In this document: positions 19,501 through 28,900 of the stretch, piece by piece | How the letters are laid out: every line of letters begins with the position of its first letter | Numbering within the stretch: position 1 is the first letter of the stretch | Assembly (NCBI RefSeq): GCF_014692505.1 | Contig: NZ_JACNYK010000005.1 | Coordinates: 124,001 to 188,000, forward strand | Direction: 5' to 3' | DNA: 64,000 nucleotides | Origin: Sphingobacterium arenae | GTDB lineage: Bacteria; Bacteroidota; Bacteroidia; Sphingobacteriales; Sphingobacteriaceae | Notes under the pieces: model-generated | Databases searched by the model: none | Seen by the model: only the letters and a program-made list of their open reading frames with translations | What the model was told of the DNA's origin: nothing | Translations under genes and position numbers: made by a program

Positions 19501-19663
19501 AAGGGTGTATGCAACAGCCTATAATCTGGGAACCATTGCAGGCTACTCAGGCTATGATCCCGAAGTGAGTTCGAGAAACAGTACCGGTTTAACACCGGGG
19601 ATTGATTTTGGAGCTTACCCACGCGCTAAATCCTTTGTGGCAGGCATTAATTTATCACTATAA
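16514..19663 (+). CDS. SusC/RagA-type TonB-dependent importer 1
   Basis: 1049 residues: signal peptide (1-19, LYAQ), carboxypeptidase D-like regulatory domain (~21-100), a TonB box-like stretch (MDEVVVIGYGSVQRKD), plug domain (~115-225 with YVIDGVP and DVLKDAASTAIYGSRGANGV) and a 22-strand-type outer-membrane barrel ending in NLSL. With its SusD partner 2 bp downstream it forms the lidded outer-membrane importer for oligosaccharides. The locus predicts heparan-derived substrates. The N-terminus has no STN domain. Confidence 0.95.
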   Translation: MRQLLFILSLLYSTILYAQKITVNGVVTSQTGEVLVGVSIKEKGTNKETTTDAKGGYAMTTSSADAVLIYSYIGYTPIEIKAGDNATRSVQLLEETKSMDEVVVIGYGSVQRKDLTGSVASVSGEELNKVPVPDVTMALAGRLAGVQVSASEGAPGSEMSIKVRGGGSITQSNEPLYVIDGVPQTEGINFLDPTDIESIDVLKDAASTAIYGSRGANGVILVTTKKNKAGRTNVTYDTYMGGKSINNTLPVLKPYDYTVLQYERSLADESRLARFEQTYGTFDQLEELYMNRPGINWQEQVFGGTANSQYHKIGVNGGNQATRYSLFYSMNNDEGIMLNSGAKKHVAKLALNHQANERLSLNGSVNYSEQKVYGLGTNEGNTYLNQLQNILTYRPLYGLAGTDEDFLNMEEDPALEDVQGNTLQNPLVNAESQHRDILGRFLYLNTDVQYKLTDHITYRGLVNYRNISTKTDLFYDRRSMMAKRNNGPQGSMADQVRSGWSYSNTLMYENTFNQDHKFDVLLGQEQNYLLTKYNRVTATGFPDETLGLDNLYEASTFLGESNNQDERMISFFARANYNYKSKYLVSASLRSDGSSKFGPNNKFGYFPAASFAWRIIEEDFMKNQGVLSDLKLRFSIGTSGNNRIANYTSLALLSTGTYPLNDRINVTVFPNTLPNPDLKWEATRAENLGLDMAFFNQRIQLTAELYRNTTKDLLLQAEVPMSSGYSTMLINAGSTQNSGVELSINTTNINTPNFKWTTDFNWAFNRNKVLALTDGESFRNVFSDWGVLTESDYIIQVGQALGQMYGYKTDGLYQVDDFNFDSNTQTYTLKDGIPYDNNNIPQPGFLKFVDTDGNGTINPDDRAVIGNAIPKGMGGLNNTFSYKGIDLSIFLNWAYGNDVYNANKLYSSQTQLDYRSTLSYFADRWMSIDASGNRVTDPAALAAMNEGKTVPVYNSNTALRFYDYVVENGSFLRINNISIGYTIPKSFLSRFKINGLRVYATAYNLGTIAGYSGYDPEVSSRNSTGLTPGIDFGAYPRAKSFVAGINLSL

Positions 19664-19665
19664 AA

Positions 19666-21351
19666 ATGAAAATTATGAAAAATAAGAAATTAATCTTTAT
19701 AGAGAACAATGTTGCGAGGTATGTCGTTTGGTGTGCTTTTGCAGTTTCAACCTGGACGCTAACTTCCTGTTCAAAATGGTTGGAAGAAGACCCTTATTCG
19801 TTATATGCGGCAGAGACTTATTTTGACAATACTGACGATGCAAAAAAAGCAGTACTGGGTGTATATGAAATTATGGCGAGTCAAAATACCTACGGATTTT
19901 ATATGTCTTTGGTATTTGATATCGATTCGGACCTGGCTTATATGGAAGGAACAGGTTTCTCAAACGACAATAGAACATTGGCACATTATAACTTTGCTAC
20001 AGGTCATAATTATATCACCGAAGCATGGCGGGCACTCTATGACGGAATCAATAGAGCGAACCTCGTGATCGCAAACATACCTCAAATGGATATGTTTGCG
20101 AACGGAAGTGAAACAGAGAAAGCTGAATTAAGAAGATGTCTGGCAGAAGCTAAATTTTTACGTGGACTCTACTATTTTGATCTGGTTCGGCTATATGGGG
20201 ATGTTCCATTAAAAACAGAGTATACAAAAGCCACAGATGATATGAAATCGGCGCGAACGGATAAAGAAGAAATCTACGATCAGATTATTCAAGATATGAC
20301 AGAGGCAATTCCCGATATTCCAGAAGCATCCGAAAAATCACTTGACGAACGCATAAGTAGGGGAGCAGCAAAAGGAATTTTGGCGAGAGTATATCTAGGA
20401 CGAGGTGGATATTCGTTAAGACAGAACGGACAGATGGAGCGCCCCTCCAATTATTTGACATACTATGAAGAGGCGCGACGACTCACAAAAGAGATTATTG
20501 ATGGTGGGCATCACGAATTGAATACAAGCTATGAAGCGATATTTAAAAATTATTGTGAATTGAAACTTGAGCCTAAAGAAAGTATGTTTGAGACCGCATT
20601 TTTTAATCCATCGGGTGCACGTCCATACAGTGGCTATATTGGTACATGGAATAGTCCACGTACGGCGGCGGGGGCTGTGTATGGAAGAGCTAATGCATTC
20701 TTTCGGATTATCCCGATGCTATATGACAAATATGAGCCCGCCGATCAACGGAAAGATATCGCCATTGCGCGATATGAAATTGATCGTAACAGCCAGAAAG
20801 TAGATCTCTCTGACCCTATTTTAGCGAACGTGCGATTATGGACACCCGGAAAATGGAGAAGGGATTGGCAAGGTACCGAACCGAAAGATTTAAATAATAC
20901 CGATATCAACTGGGTGTTATTACGCTATTCGGATGTTTTGTTAATGTATGCCGAGGCCGAGAACGAAATAAATGGCCCGGGAGCAAACTCGGTGGGTAGT
21001 GCCTATTGGTCTCTGAACATGGTAAGAAGACGTGGATTTGGCATGCCTGTAGATCAGCCTTCGGCTACAGCCGATTTACCAAGCGGGCTTAGCAAAGAAG
21101 AATTTTTTGAGAAGGTCATGGAAGAACGTGCACTAGAGCTCTGTTATGAAGGGTTTCGAAAATTTGATTTGATTAGATGGAATAGATTAGGTACATCCTT
21201 GCGAGCGACGCAAGAGGACCTAAATGCGATATATGGAAACTTCCCGTATATAGCTGGAGATTATTTTACCGATAATAAGCACGAGCTATACCCTATCCCC
21301 CAAAAAGAAAGAGACATTAATCAAAATCTTACTCAAAATCCGAATTATTAA
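19666..21351 (+). CDS. SusD/RagB-family surface glycan-binding lipoprotein 1
   Basis: 561 residues with a lipoprotein signal (lipobox TLTSC, Cys35) followed by the helical SusD fold (TPR-like motifs AEAKFLRGLYYFDLVRLYGD and the C-terminal ELCYEGFRKFDLIRW, YPIPQ). It caps the SusC barrel and binds incoming oligosaccharide. The start lies 2 bp after the SusC stop; an internal ATG at 19675 (MKNKKL) is an equally plausible start. The N-terminus before the hydrophobic segment is longer than average. Confidence 0.94.
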   Translation: MKIMKNKKLIFIENNVARYVVWCAFAVSTWTLTSCSKWLEEDPYSLYAAETYFDNTDDAKKAVLGVYEIMASQNTYGFYMSLVFDIDSDLAYMEGTGFSNDNRTLAHYNFATGHNYITEAWRALYDGINRANLVIANIPQMDMFANGSETEKAELRRCLAEAKFLRGLYYFDLVRLYGDVPLKTEYTKATDDMKSARTDKEEIYDQIIQDMTEAIPDIPEASEKSLDERISRGAAKGILARVYLGRGGYSLRQNGQMERPSNYLTYYEEARRLTKEIIDGGHHELNTSYEAIFKNYCELKLEPKESMFETAFFNPSGARPYSGYIGTWNSPRTAAGAVYGRANAFFRIIPMLYDKYEPADQRKDIAIARYEIDRNSQKVDLSDPILANVRLWTPGKWRRDWQGTEPKDLNNTDINWVLLRYSDVLLMYAEAENEINGPGANSVGSAYWSLNMVRRRGFGMPVDQPSATADLPSGLSKEEFFEKVMEERALELCYEGFRKFDLIRWNRLGTSLRATQEDLNAIYGNFPYIAGDYFTDNKHELYPIPQKERDINQNLTQNPNY

Positions 21352-21378
21352 CACATAGGGGTTACGCGAAATAAAAAA

Positions 21379-23016
21379 ATGATAACGATAAGAAATAAGA
21401 TCGGCCGTTTGTTTGCCCTTGCATTGCTTGTAGGAGCAACGGCGTGCTCATCTCCTCAGAACGAAGAGCAGAAGAAGTTGAACATCGTGTTCATCATGAC
21501 CGATGACCATACCACACAAGCGCTGAGTGCCTACGACAAGCGCTTTATCTCCACGCCTAATCTAGACCGGTTAGCAGATGAAGGGATAAAGTTTAACAAT
21601 TGTTTCGTCACGAATGCGGTGTGCGGTCCTTCTAGAGCGGTTATCCTAACAGGGAAACATAGTCACATCAACGGTTTTAAAGATAACCATAGTGTGTTTG
21701 ACAGTACGCAGGTTATCTATCCACAACTATTGAAAGAAGCGGGCTATCAAACCGCGATGATTGGGAAGTGGCATTTGGGAACAATGCCTGTGGGTTTTGA
21801 TTTTTATAGTATTCTCCCTAATCAAGGAGAGTACTATCAACCGGAATTTATAGAAAATGGGAAAAAAGTAGCGGAGAAAGGCTACGTGACCGATGTGATT
21901 ACAGATAAAGCAATCCATTTTCTAAATGATAGAGATAAAGAGAAACCTTTTTTATTGATTTATCAGCATAAGGCGCCTCATCGAAATTGGCTTCCTGCAC
22001 CGCGACACTTGGGTATGTTTGATAATACCACTTTTGAGGAACCTGCAAACTTGTTAGACGATTTTAGTAATAGAGGAAGAGCTGCGAAAGAGCAATTGAT
22101 GAATATATCCTCCGACATGTGGGACGCATGGGATTTGAAACTGGCATCAGCAGCAGATTTAGATTCTCTAGCTGAAATTCCAAAAGAAACGATTGGTGAT
22201 ACAAAAGAAGACGATTTTACCCAAGCGAATAATAAATCAGTAGATAAGCAACGCTTTTTTCAAGTGTTTGATCGGATGACTGAAGAAGAGAAGAAAGCCT
22301 GGACGGATGTGTATGATAAACGCGTAGCAGAATATAGACGCTTAAACTTGAAGGGGGATGACCTGGTGCGCTGGAAGTATCAACAATACATGAAAGATTA
22401 TTTGGCTTGTGTGGCTGCGGTGGACGAAAACGTAGGTCGATTGCTCGATTATCTGGAGCAAGAAGGGGAGTTAGACAATACGATTATTGTGTATACCTCC
22501 GATCAAGGGTTCTTTTTAGGCGAACATGGTTTCTTCGATAAACGTATGATGTATGAAGAGTGTTTGCGCACACCCTTGTTAGTACGATATCCAAAAGGAA
22601 TTAAGAAAGGTCTTGTTTCAGATGCTTTAGCAATGAACCTTGATTTTGCACCTACCTTATTGGATTATGCAGGTGTCGAAATCCCCGCAGATATGCAAGG
22701 TCAGTCGTTAAAGCCGGTGATTGATAACGGCGGGAAAGAAGTAGAAAATTGGCGCGATGCCGTCTATTATCATTATTACGAGTATCCGAGTTGGCATATG
22801 GTCAAAAGACATTATGGCGTTCGGACAGACAGGTATAAGCTGATTCACTTTTATAATGATATTGATGAATGGGAGCTGTATGATCTTGAAAAAGACCCAA
22901 AAGAAATGAACAATGTGTATCAATCCGCAGCGTATGCTGATGTAGCGCAGCAGATGCATCGTAAACTGAAACAATTACAAGAACAATATCAAGATACAAA
23001 CCCAACCGAAAAATAA
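21379..23016 (+). CDS. S1 sulfatase, probable GlcNAc/GlcNS 6-O-sulfatase
   Basis: 545 residues with a signal that looks lipoprotein-type (GATAC, Cys23). The formylglycine site is Cys82 in CGPSR, and metal ligands appear in FIMTDDH (start) and YTSDQGFFLGEHG. The N-terminal half closely resembles, from memory, the 6-O-sulfatase BT4656 of Bacteroides thetaiotaomicron (subfamily S1_11: TPNLDRLADEGI, GKHSHINGF, IGKWHLG). It would remove 6-O sulfate from glucosamine of heparan. First of three consecutive sulfatases. Cys must be matured to formylglycine by an anSME or FGE enzyme not present in this window. Confidence 0.82.
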   Translation: MITIRNKIGRLFALALLVGATACSSPQNEEQKKLNIVFIMTDDHTTQALSAYDKRFISTPNLDRLADEGIKFNNCFVTNAVCGPSRAVILTGKHSHINGFKDNHSVFDSTQVIYPQLLKEAGYQTAMIGKWHLGTMPVGFDFYSILPNQGEYYQPEFIENGKKVAEKGYVTDVITDKAIHFLNDRDKEKPFLLIYQHKAPHRNWLPAPRHLGMFDNTTFEEPANLLDDFSNRGRAAKEQLMNISSDMWDAWDLKLASAADLDSLAEIPKETIGDTKEDDFTQANNKSVDKQRFFQVFDRMTEEEKKAWTDVYDKRVAEYRRLNLKGDDLVRWKYQQYMKDYLACVAAVDENVGRLLDYLEQEGELDNTIIVYTSDQGFFLGEHGFFDKRMMYEECLRTPLLVRYPKGIKKGLVSDALAMNLDFAPTLLDYAGVEIPADMQGQSLKPVIDNGGKEVENWRDAVYYHYYEYPSWHMVKRHYGVRTDRYKLIHFYNDIDEWELYDLEKDPKEMNNVYQSAAYADVAQQMHRKLKQLQEQYQDTNPTEK

Positions 23017-23020
23017 AAAG

Positions 23021-24520
23021 ATGATGAATACGATAACCCGTATAAAATGCTGTTGTTTATTGGCAATAGCTTTTTGCCTATCCTGTACCTCCGAAAAAGA
23101 ACAGGATAGACCCAATATTTTATTGTTGATGTCTGACAATCAATCGTGGAATCACGTAGGAGTATATGGTGATTCCGTAGTGAAGACACCAAACATGGAC
23201 AAAATTGCCGCTGAAGGGGTGCGTTTTACGCATGCTTTCTGTAATTCACCGTCCTGTACACCTGCGAGAGCTGCGTTACTAACTGGTCAAGATATTTGGC
23301 GTATAGAAGAAGGTGCGAACCTATGGGGAACGCTACCAACAAAATTCGAAGTTTTCCCCGAATTATTGGAAAAAGCCGGCTACCGCGTAGGGTATGATGG
23401 AAAAGGCTGGGGGCCCGGTAGCTATGAGGCCAACGGTAGAACACGAAACCCGGGAGGCGACCAATACCGGAACTTTGCAGATTTCATTAAAAATGCAAAA
23501 AAAGGCGAGCCATGGAGTTATTGGTTTAATAGCTTACATCCGCATCGACCTTATGAAGTTGGTTCTGGGCAAAAGGCAGGAATTGACATCCATAAAATCA
23601 ACGTACCGGCTTATTTACCAGATACCGAAGATGTACGAATAGATATTGCGGATTACTACGCCGCTATACAAACGTTTGATACAGAAGTAGGAGAGATTAT
23701 GCAGCAATTGGAAGAAAGCGGTCATTTAGAAAACACAATCGTATTGATTTGTAGCGATAACGGATGGCAGATGCCGAGAGGTCTTGCTAATCTTTACGAT
23801 TTTGGTACAAGGGTGCCGTTGATTGTTTCTTGGCCAGAGAAATTTAAGACAGATGCTGTTACCGAGGACTTAGTCACATTACTTGATCTGGCACCAACTT
23901 TCCTCACACTGGCGAAAGCAGAGGTGCCCGATTACATGACCGGAAAAAGTTTGCTGCCGATATTGGAGAAAGATGGGGAAATAGCGGACGCCCGAGAATT
24001 TGTCGTCATAGGAAGAGAAAGACATGCTTTTGTAAGGCAGCATGGATTAGGTTATCCGGGGAGAGCTATTCGCACGAAAGAATATTTATATATTAAAAAT
24101 TATGAGGCGGATAGATGGCCTGCAGGTGATCCGCCATTATATGGCGATGTCGACCCGTATATGTTAAACTACCCGGGACCGGCGAAATTTTTTATGTTGG
24201 AGCATAAAGATGAACCGATAGCAAAGCAAGCGTTTGAGTTGGCATTTGCAAAACGTCCGTCGGAAGAACTGTATCATATTGTAAATGATCCAGATCAATT
24301 GCATAATTTAGCCGACGATGCGGATTATCAAGCGATCAAGCAAGAATTGTCGTCTAAAATGATTGCCCATTTAAAAGAAACAAAAGACCCGAGAGAAACA
24401 GGTGGAGAGATTATATGGGATAGCACCGATTACTTTAGTGAGATAGACAAAACGCCGGTGCCAAGCAAAGAAGCCATAGAGAAATTTAATCTTGATACGA
24501 TGTACAATTATCTGAAATAG
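23021..24520 (+). CDS. S1 sulfatase, possible heparan N-sulfatase
   Basis: 499 residues, signal with a Cys-rich end (CLSC, Cys22), probably a lipoprotein. Formylglycine site Cys79 in CTPAR (Ala in place of the commoner Ser, which is tolerated in the family); metal-binding motifs LLMSDNQSW and ICSDNGW are present. The SDNQSWNHVGVYGD opening, SGSH-like size and lack of long inserts point to the S1_8-type sulfamidase group, which removes N-sulfate from glucosamine. The assignment leans on memory of family sequences and on the heparan context; sulfatase activity itself is firm. Confidence 0.72.
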   Translation: MMNTITRIKCCCLLAIAFCLSCTSEKEQDRPNILLLMSDNQSWNHVGVYGDSVVKTPNMDKIAAEGVRFTHAFCNSPSCTPARAALLTGQDIWRIEEGANLWGTLPTKFEVFPELLEKAGYRVGYDGKGWGPGSYEANGRTRNPGGDQYRNFADFIKNAKKGEPWSYWFNSLHPHRPYEVGSGQKAGIDIHKINVPAYLPDTEDVRIDIADYYAAIQTFDTEVGEIMQQLEESGHLENTIVLICSDNGWQMPRGLANLYDFGTRVPLIVSWPEKFKTDAVTEDLVTLLDLAPTFLTLAKAEVPDYMTGKSLLPILEKDGEIADAREFVVIGRERHAFVRQHGLGYPGRAIRTKEYLYIKNYEADRWPAGDPPLYGDVDPYMLNYPGPAKFFMLEHKDEPIAKQAFELAFAKRPSEELYHIVNDPDQLHNLADDADYQAIKQELSSKMIAHLKETKDPRETGGEIIWDSTDYFSEIDKTPVPSKEAIEKFNLDTMYNYLK

Positions 24521-24539
24521 ATTAAAGCAAAAAAGTAAC

Positions 24540-25904
24540 ATGAAAATATGCATTTCATTTTTTATCGTATTTCTCTGGTGTGCTGTATTAAGTGCACAGA
24601 CAGATCGTTCAGATCGTCCTAATATATTGATTATTATGACCGATCAGCAAACAGCTGAGGCGATGAGTTGTGCCGGAAACCAAGATTTGCACACGCCAGC
24701 CATGGATTTCTTGGCGTCGAACGGTACGCGGTTTACGGAGGCCTATTGTGCACAACCCTTGTGTACGCCATCACGTTCGTCGATGTTTAGTGGCGTTATG
24801 CCCAGTGAGAACGGCTTTATTGGGAATTATCCAGAAGAAGATGGACAATGGCCAGATTCCTTATTGTTTATGGGTAAAATATTTAAAGACGCGGGTTATA
24901 ATACAGGTTACGTAGGCAAATGGCACATACCATTGCCGGCATCCAATATCGCTCAACATGGATTCGAATATATTGAAAATACCTGGACAGGTGATTTCAT
25001 GGATGCTGCAATTCCTGCTTACAGTGCGCGGTTCATGAAAGAAAACAAAGACCATCCTTTTTTGTTAGTGGCTTCGTTTCTCAATCCGCATGATATTTGT
25101 GAATGGGCACGAGACGACTATTTAAAAATGGATTTTATAGACAACCCTCCGCCTCCGGAAGAATGCCCGGAGTTACCTTACAATTGGAAGATATCACCTC
25201 TTGAACCTCCGATTATACGTGAACAACAAAAAGTAAACCTGCGCACCTATCCGTCAATAGATTGGGGGGAAGGAAGATGGAGACAATATCGTTGGGCATA
25301 TAATAGATTGGTAGAGCAAGTTGATGGATATGTGCAGATGATTTTAGACGGGCTTAAAAAATATGGTCTGGAAGACAATACGATTATTATCTTTACCAGC
25401 GATCATGGTGATGGATATGCTGCTCATCAATGGAACCAAAAACAGGTATTGTATCAAGAATCGATCAAAGTACCTTTTATTATTTCTAAGATTGGCGATT
25501 TTCAACCAGAAGTCAATGATCGACTTATTTGTAACGGGACGGATATCATGACGACTGCTTGTTCTTATGCCGGGATTGAAGGACCCTCTTACCTAAAAGG
25601 TAGAGATATCAGTCAAATTATGCATGGTAAACAGAGCGAATGGAGAGATACATTGGTCGTAGAGACCGATTTTGCGGATAATACCGTTTTGCTGGATATC
25701 AAAGGTCGAGCCGTTATTACATCGCAATATAAATATATTATTTACAGTAAAGGAGAAAGAAGAGAACAGCTGTTTGATTTAAAATCCGATCCGGGAGAAA
25801 CAAAAAATTTAGTATACGATAAGCGTTATCAAACAACCCTCGCTGATATGCGAAATTACTTGAAAAACTATTCGGATACAGAAAGAGAAATATTTGGTTT
25901 GTAA
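24540..25904 (+). CDS. S1 sulfatase, probable 2-O-uronate sulfatase
   Basis: 454 residues, signal peptide 1-20 (VLSAQ). Formylglycine site Cys75 in CTPSR; metal ligands in IIMTDQQ and FTSDHGDG; IGKWH-like VGKWHIP and the stretch SFLNPHDICEWAR, which recalls the 2-O-sulfatases of P. heparinus and B. thetaiotaomicron BT1596 (S1_9). Those enzymes remove 2-O sulfate from the unsaturated uronic acid at the non-reducing end, which must happen before GH88 acts. Lies 19 bp after the second sulfatase and 15 bp before the HTCS gene. Confidence 0.78.
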   Translation: MKICISFFIVFLWCAVLSAQTDRSDRPNILIIMTDQQTAEAMSCAGNQDLHTPAMDFLASNGTRFTEAYCAQPLCTPSRSSMFSGVMPSENGFIGNYPEEDGQWPDSLLFMGKIFKDAGYNTGYVGKWHIPLPASNIAQHGFEYIENTWTGDFMDAAIPAYSARFMKENKDHPFLLVASFLNPHDICEWARDDYLKMDFIDNPPPPEECPELPYNWKISPLEPPIIREQQKVNLRTYPSIDWGEGRWRQYRWAYNRLVEQVDGYVQMILDGLKKYGLEDNTIIIFTSDHGDGYAAHQWNQKQVLYQESIKVPFIISKIGDFQPEVNDRLICNGTDIMTTACSYAGIEGPSYLKGRDISQIMHGKQSEWRDTLVVETDFADNTVLLDIKGRAVITSQYKYIIYSKGERREQLFDLKSDPGETKNLVYDKRYQTTLADMRNYLKNYSDTEREIFGL

Positions 25905-25919
25905 ATTTGAGCCATTCAA

Positions 25920-28900
25920 ATGAAATTACACCTATTGAAAATATTCTTTCTGGCCTATGTGGTCTGTCCCTTGTGTGTATGCGCACAATGGACACAAGAC
26001 ACTAAACGGCAATTCAGAACGATTTCAATAGAACAAGGGCTTTCGCAAAGCACCGTCTATACCATTGTGCAGGATAGTTTGGGCTTTATGTGGTTGGGTA
26101 CTCAAGACGGCCTTAATCGTTATGATGGAAACTCTTTCCAAGTATTTAGACCGGACAAAACGGATACCACCACCATTTCCTCCTCTTATATTCGAAGTTT
26201 GTATGTAGATAGTAAAGGAAAATTGTGGGTTGGTGGAAATAAAGGGGTTAGTTCCTTTGATTACGTTACCGAATCCTTTCATAATTACGATCTCGAAATT
26301 AAGGCAGGAGAGTGGTTTGTAACTGCTTTAGGTCAAGATATGGATGGTAAGTTATGGATGGCAACAAATGGCGGTGACCTGTATCAATTGGATGTGGTAG
26401 CCGACAGTTTTCACAAGGTTGATCTAGGCGATTTTGCTACTGAAGTTAACAGTATTTCGAGTATTGCCAGAATGGACCATTTGCTTTTGCTGAGTACCGA
26501 TATAGGTATTTTGCAATTGGACAGCAATCAAAAGAAGGTCAGTAAATTTGCGTTGGATGCAAGACTAAATGTAAACTACATTGTTGTAGATAGTACATAC
26601 GTGTGGATAGGCACGGAAGGAGATGGGCTTTTTGAATATACCCGTGTTACTCGTGGAATAAAACAATATAAACATAGGATTGGTTCGATCTATTCCAGTC
26701 TGGCGGATGATGATGTGCGGAGTCTCGCCAAAGATGAGGAAGGCAATTTATGGGTTGGAACATTTAAAGGATTGAGCATACTCGATGTAAAAACCAAGGT
26801 CATACAAAACTACTTTCAGCAACCGTCCGTTCCGCATACATTAAGCCAAAATTCCGTTCGATATATTTATCGGGATAAGCAAAATGGTATGTGGATGGGG
26901 ACCTTTTATGGCGGTGTTTCCTACTTCCACAACGATGATATCCGGTTTAGCTTTTTGAATAGAAATACAGGTAATCTCTCTCTAAATGACAATGTCGTAA
27001 ACGTTATTAAAGAAGATGCAGCCCAAAATATTTGGATAGGAACAAATGATAAAGGGTTGAATTTTTGGAATCGGAAAGAAAATATAGTTCAATTCTATTC
27101 ACATAGCGAAGAAGACGCGACGTCACTTGCCTCTAATAATATCAAAGCTATCGCTTTTGATAATCAAGGGAATGTACTTGTCGGTACACACAATGCAGGT
27201 ATGGGGATATTTAACCCTAAAACCGGAAAAACGGTTGTTTTTCGACATAATCCGGAGGATGGAACGTCTATTGCGGGCGACATGGTGTATGCGCTTTTAA
27301 AAGACAAAACGGGACGTATTTGGGTAGGGACAAGATCTGGTCTCGATCGATTTAATGAATCGAATCAGAATTTTTCCCATATCTATCTGGACAAAAAAGG
27401 AACTCGGCTTTCAGCTGATGAAATTACAACCATGGTGGAAGACAGTAAAGGAAGGATATGGATAGGAACGACCAATGGTATCAATATTCTATATCCCGAC
27501 CAACTTGTTTTTGAGGTTTTCCCCGGATCAAATCTGAGTAGTGACGTTATTACAGCTGTTGTAGAAGATAAAAATCAGACAATTTGGGTAGCCACTCGAG
27601 ATGGTCTGAATTACTACGATGAACAAAGTAAATCTTTTAAAATATTTGAAAACGGAAAGCGAATAGAAGGCATCATCTATGGGATGCTATGCGATAATGA
27701 TGGAAATTTGTGGCTTACAACCGCCAAAAATTTATTGCGGCTTGATCCACAAAATGGCGAATACTTATTGTTTGACAATCGAGACGGTTTACAGATCAGT
27801 CAGTTTAACCTCTCTGCTACAGAGAAAACGTCTGATGGTATATTGCTTTTTGGGGGCATCAATGGTCTCACGTATTTCAAACCCGAGGAAGCCGTTCCCA
27901 AGAAACTCCAGCTTCGTATTATGTTCACCAGATTGGAAGTGTTGAATAGACCTGTATTTGCAGGAGATCACCATCAGATTTTAGACCAGCATATTGATAA
28001 ACAATCTTCATTTGAGCTGAATCATGACCATAAGCAATTTACTATCTATTTTAATACATTCGATTATATCGCTCCCAGCAAGATTAGATATCGCTACCGG
28101 TTAGAAGGCTTTGATGAGGACTGGGTGGAGCGCACGGACGTATCAAGTGCCACATATACGAATTTAAAGGCGGGTACGTATAAGTTTGAAGTTGAGGCTG
28201 TTGGTCCCTTGGGAGAATTCAGCACCATGCGTAGTATAAAAATTAAAATATTGCCGCCATGGTGGAAAAGCAATTTATTTTATATCATTATATCGGTGTT
28301 TGGGCTAGCTATTGCTTATGTCGCTTATTCTGTTGTCACAGAACGTATGCGGACACTTCACCAACTCAAAATGGAACGTCTGCAACGTGAGTTTGCAAGT
28401 AGTAAGCTGCGATTAGAGAGGATAGAACATGAAAAAGTGGACACCATCAATAAGATGAAAACCAACTTTTTTACCAATATTTCACACGAATTTAGGACAC
28501 CATTGACATTGATTATATCGCCATTGGAAGAACTCCTAAATAATAAAGATATAGATTCGACCATAAAAAAATATCTTGAATTGATGTTATTGAATGTCAA
28601 AAGATTATATCAGTTGGTGGATCAGCTATTGGAGTTTAGGAAGGTAGAAGCAGATACGAAAAGACTGAAGGTTGCGGAGATTGATATCGTACGTTTTGTG
28701 AAAGAAATCTACGAATCATTCAGTACGATGGCAGAAAAGAATAATATAGGCTATACATTTATATGTCCCGAAGAAAAGATGATCGGATTTTTTGATCGGG
28801 ATGCGATAGAACGCGTATGTTTCAATCTACTATCCAATGCTTTTAAATATACCAAAGAAGGAGGGGAGATTAGTATCCGTCTTCAGAAAAAAGAGGAGTT

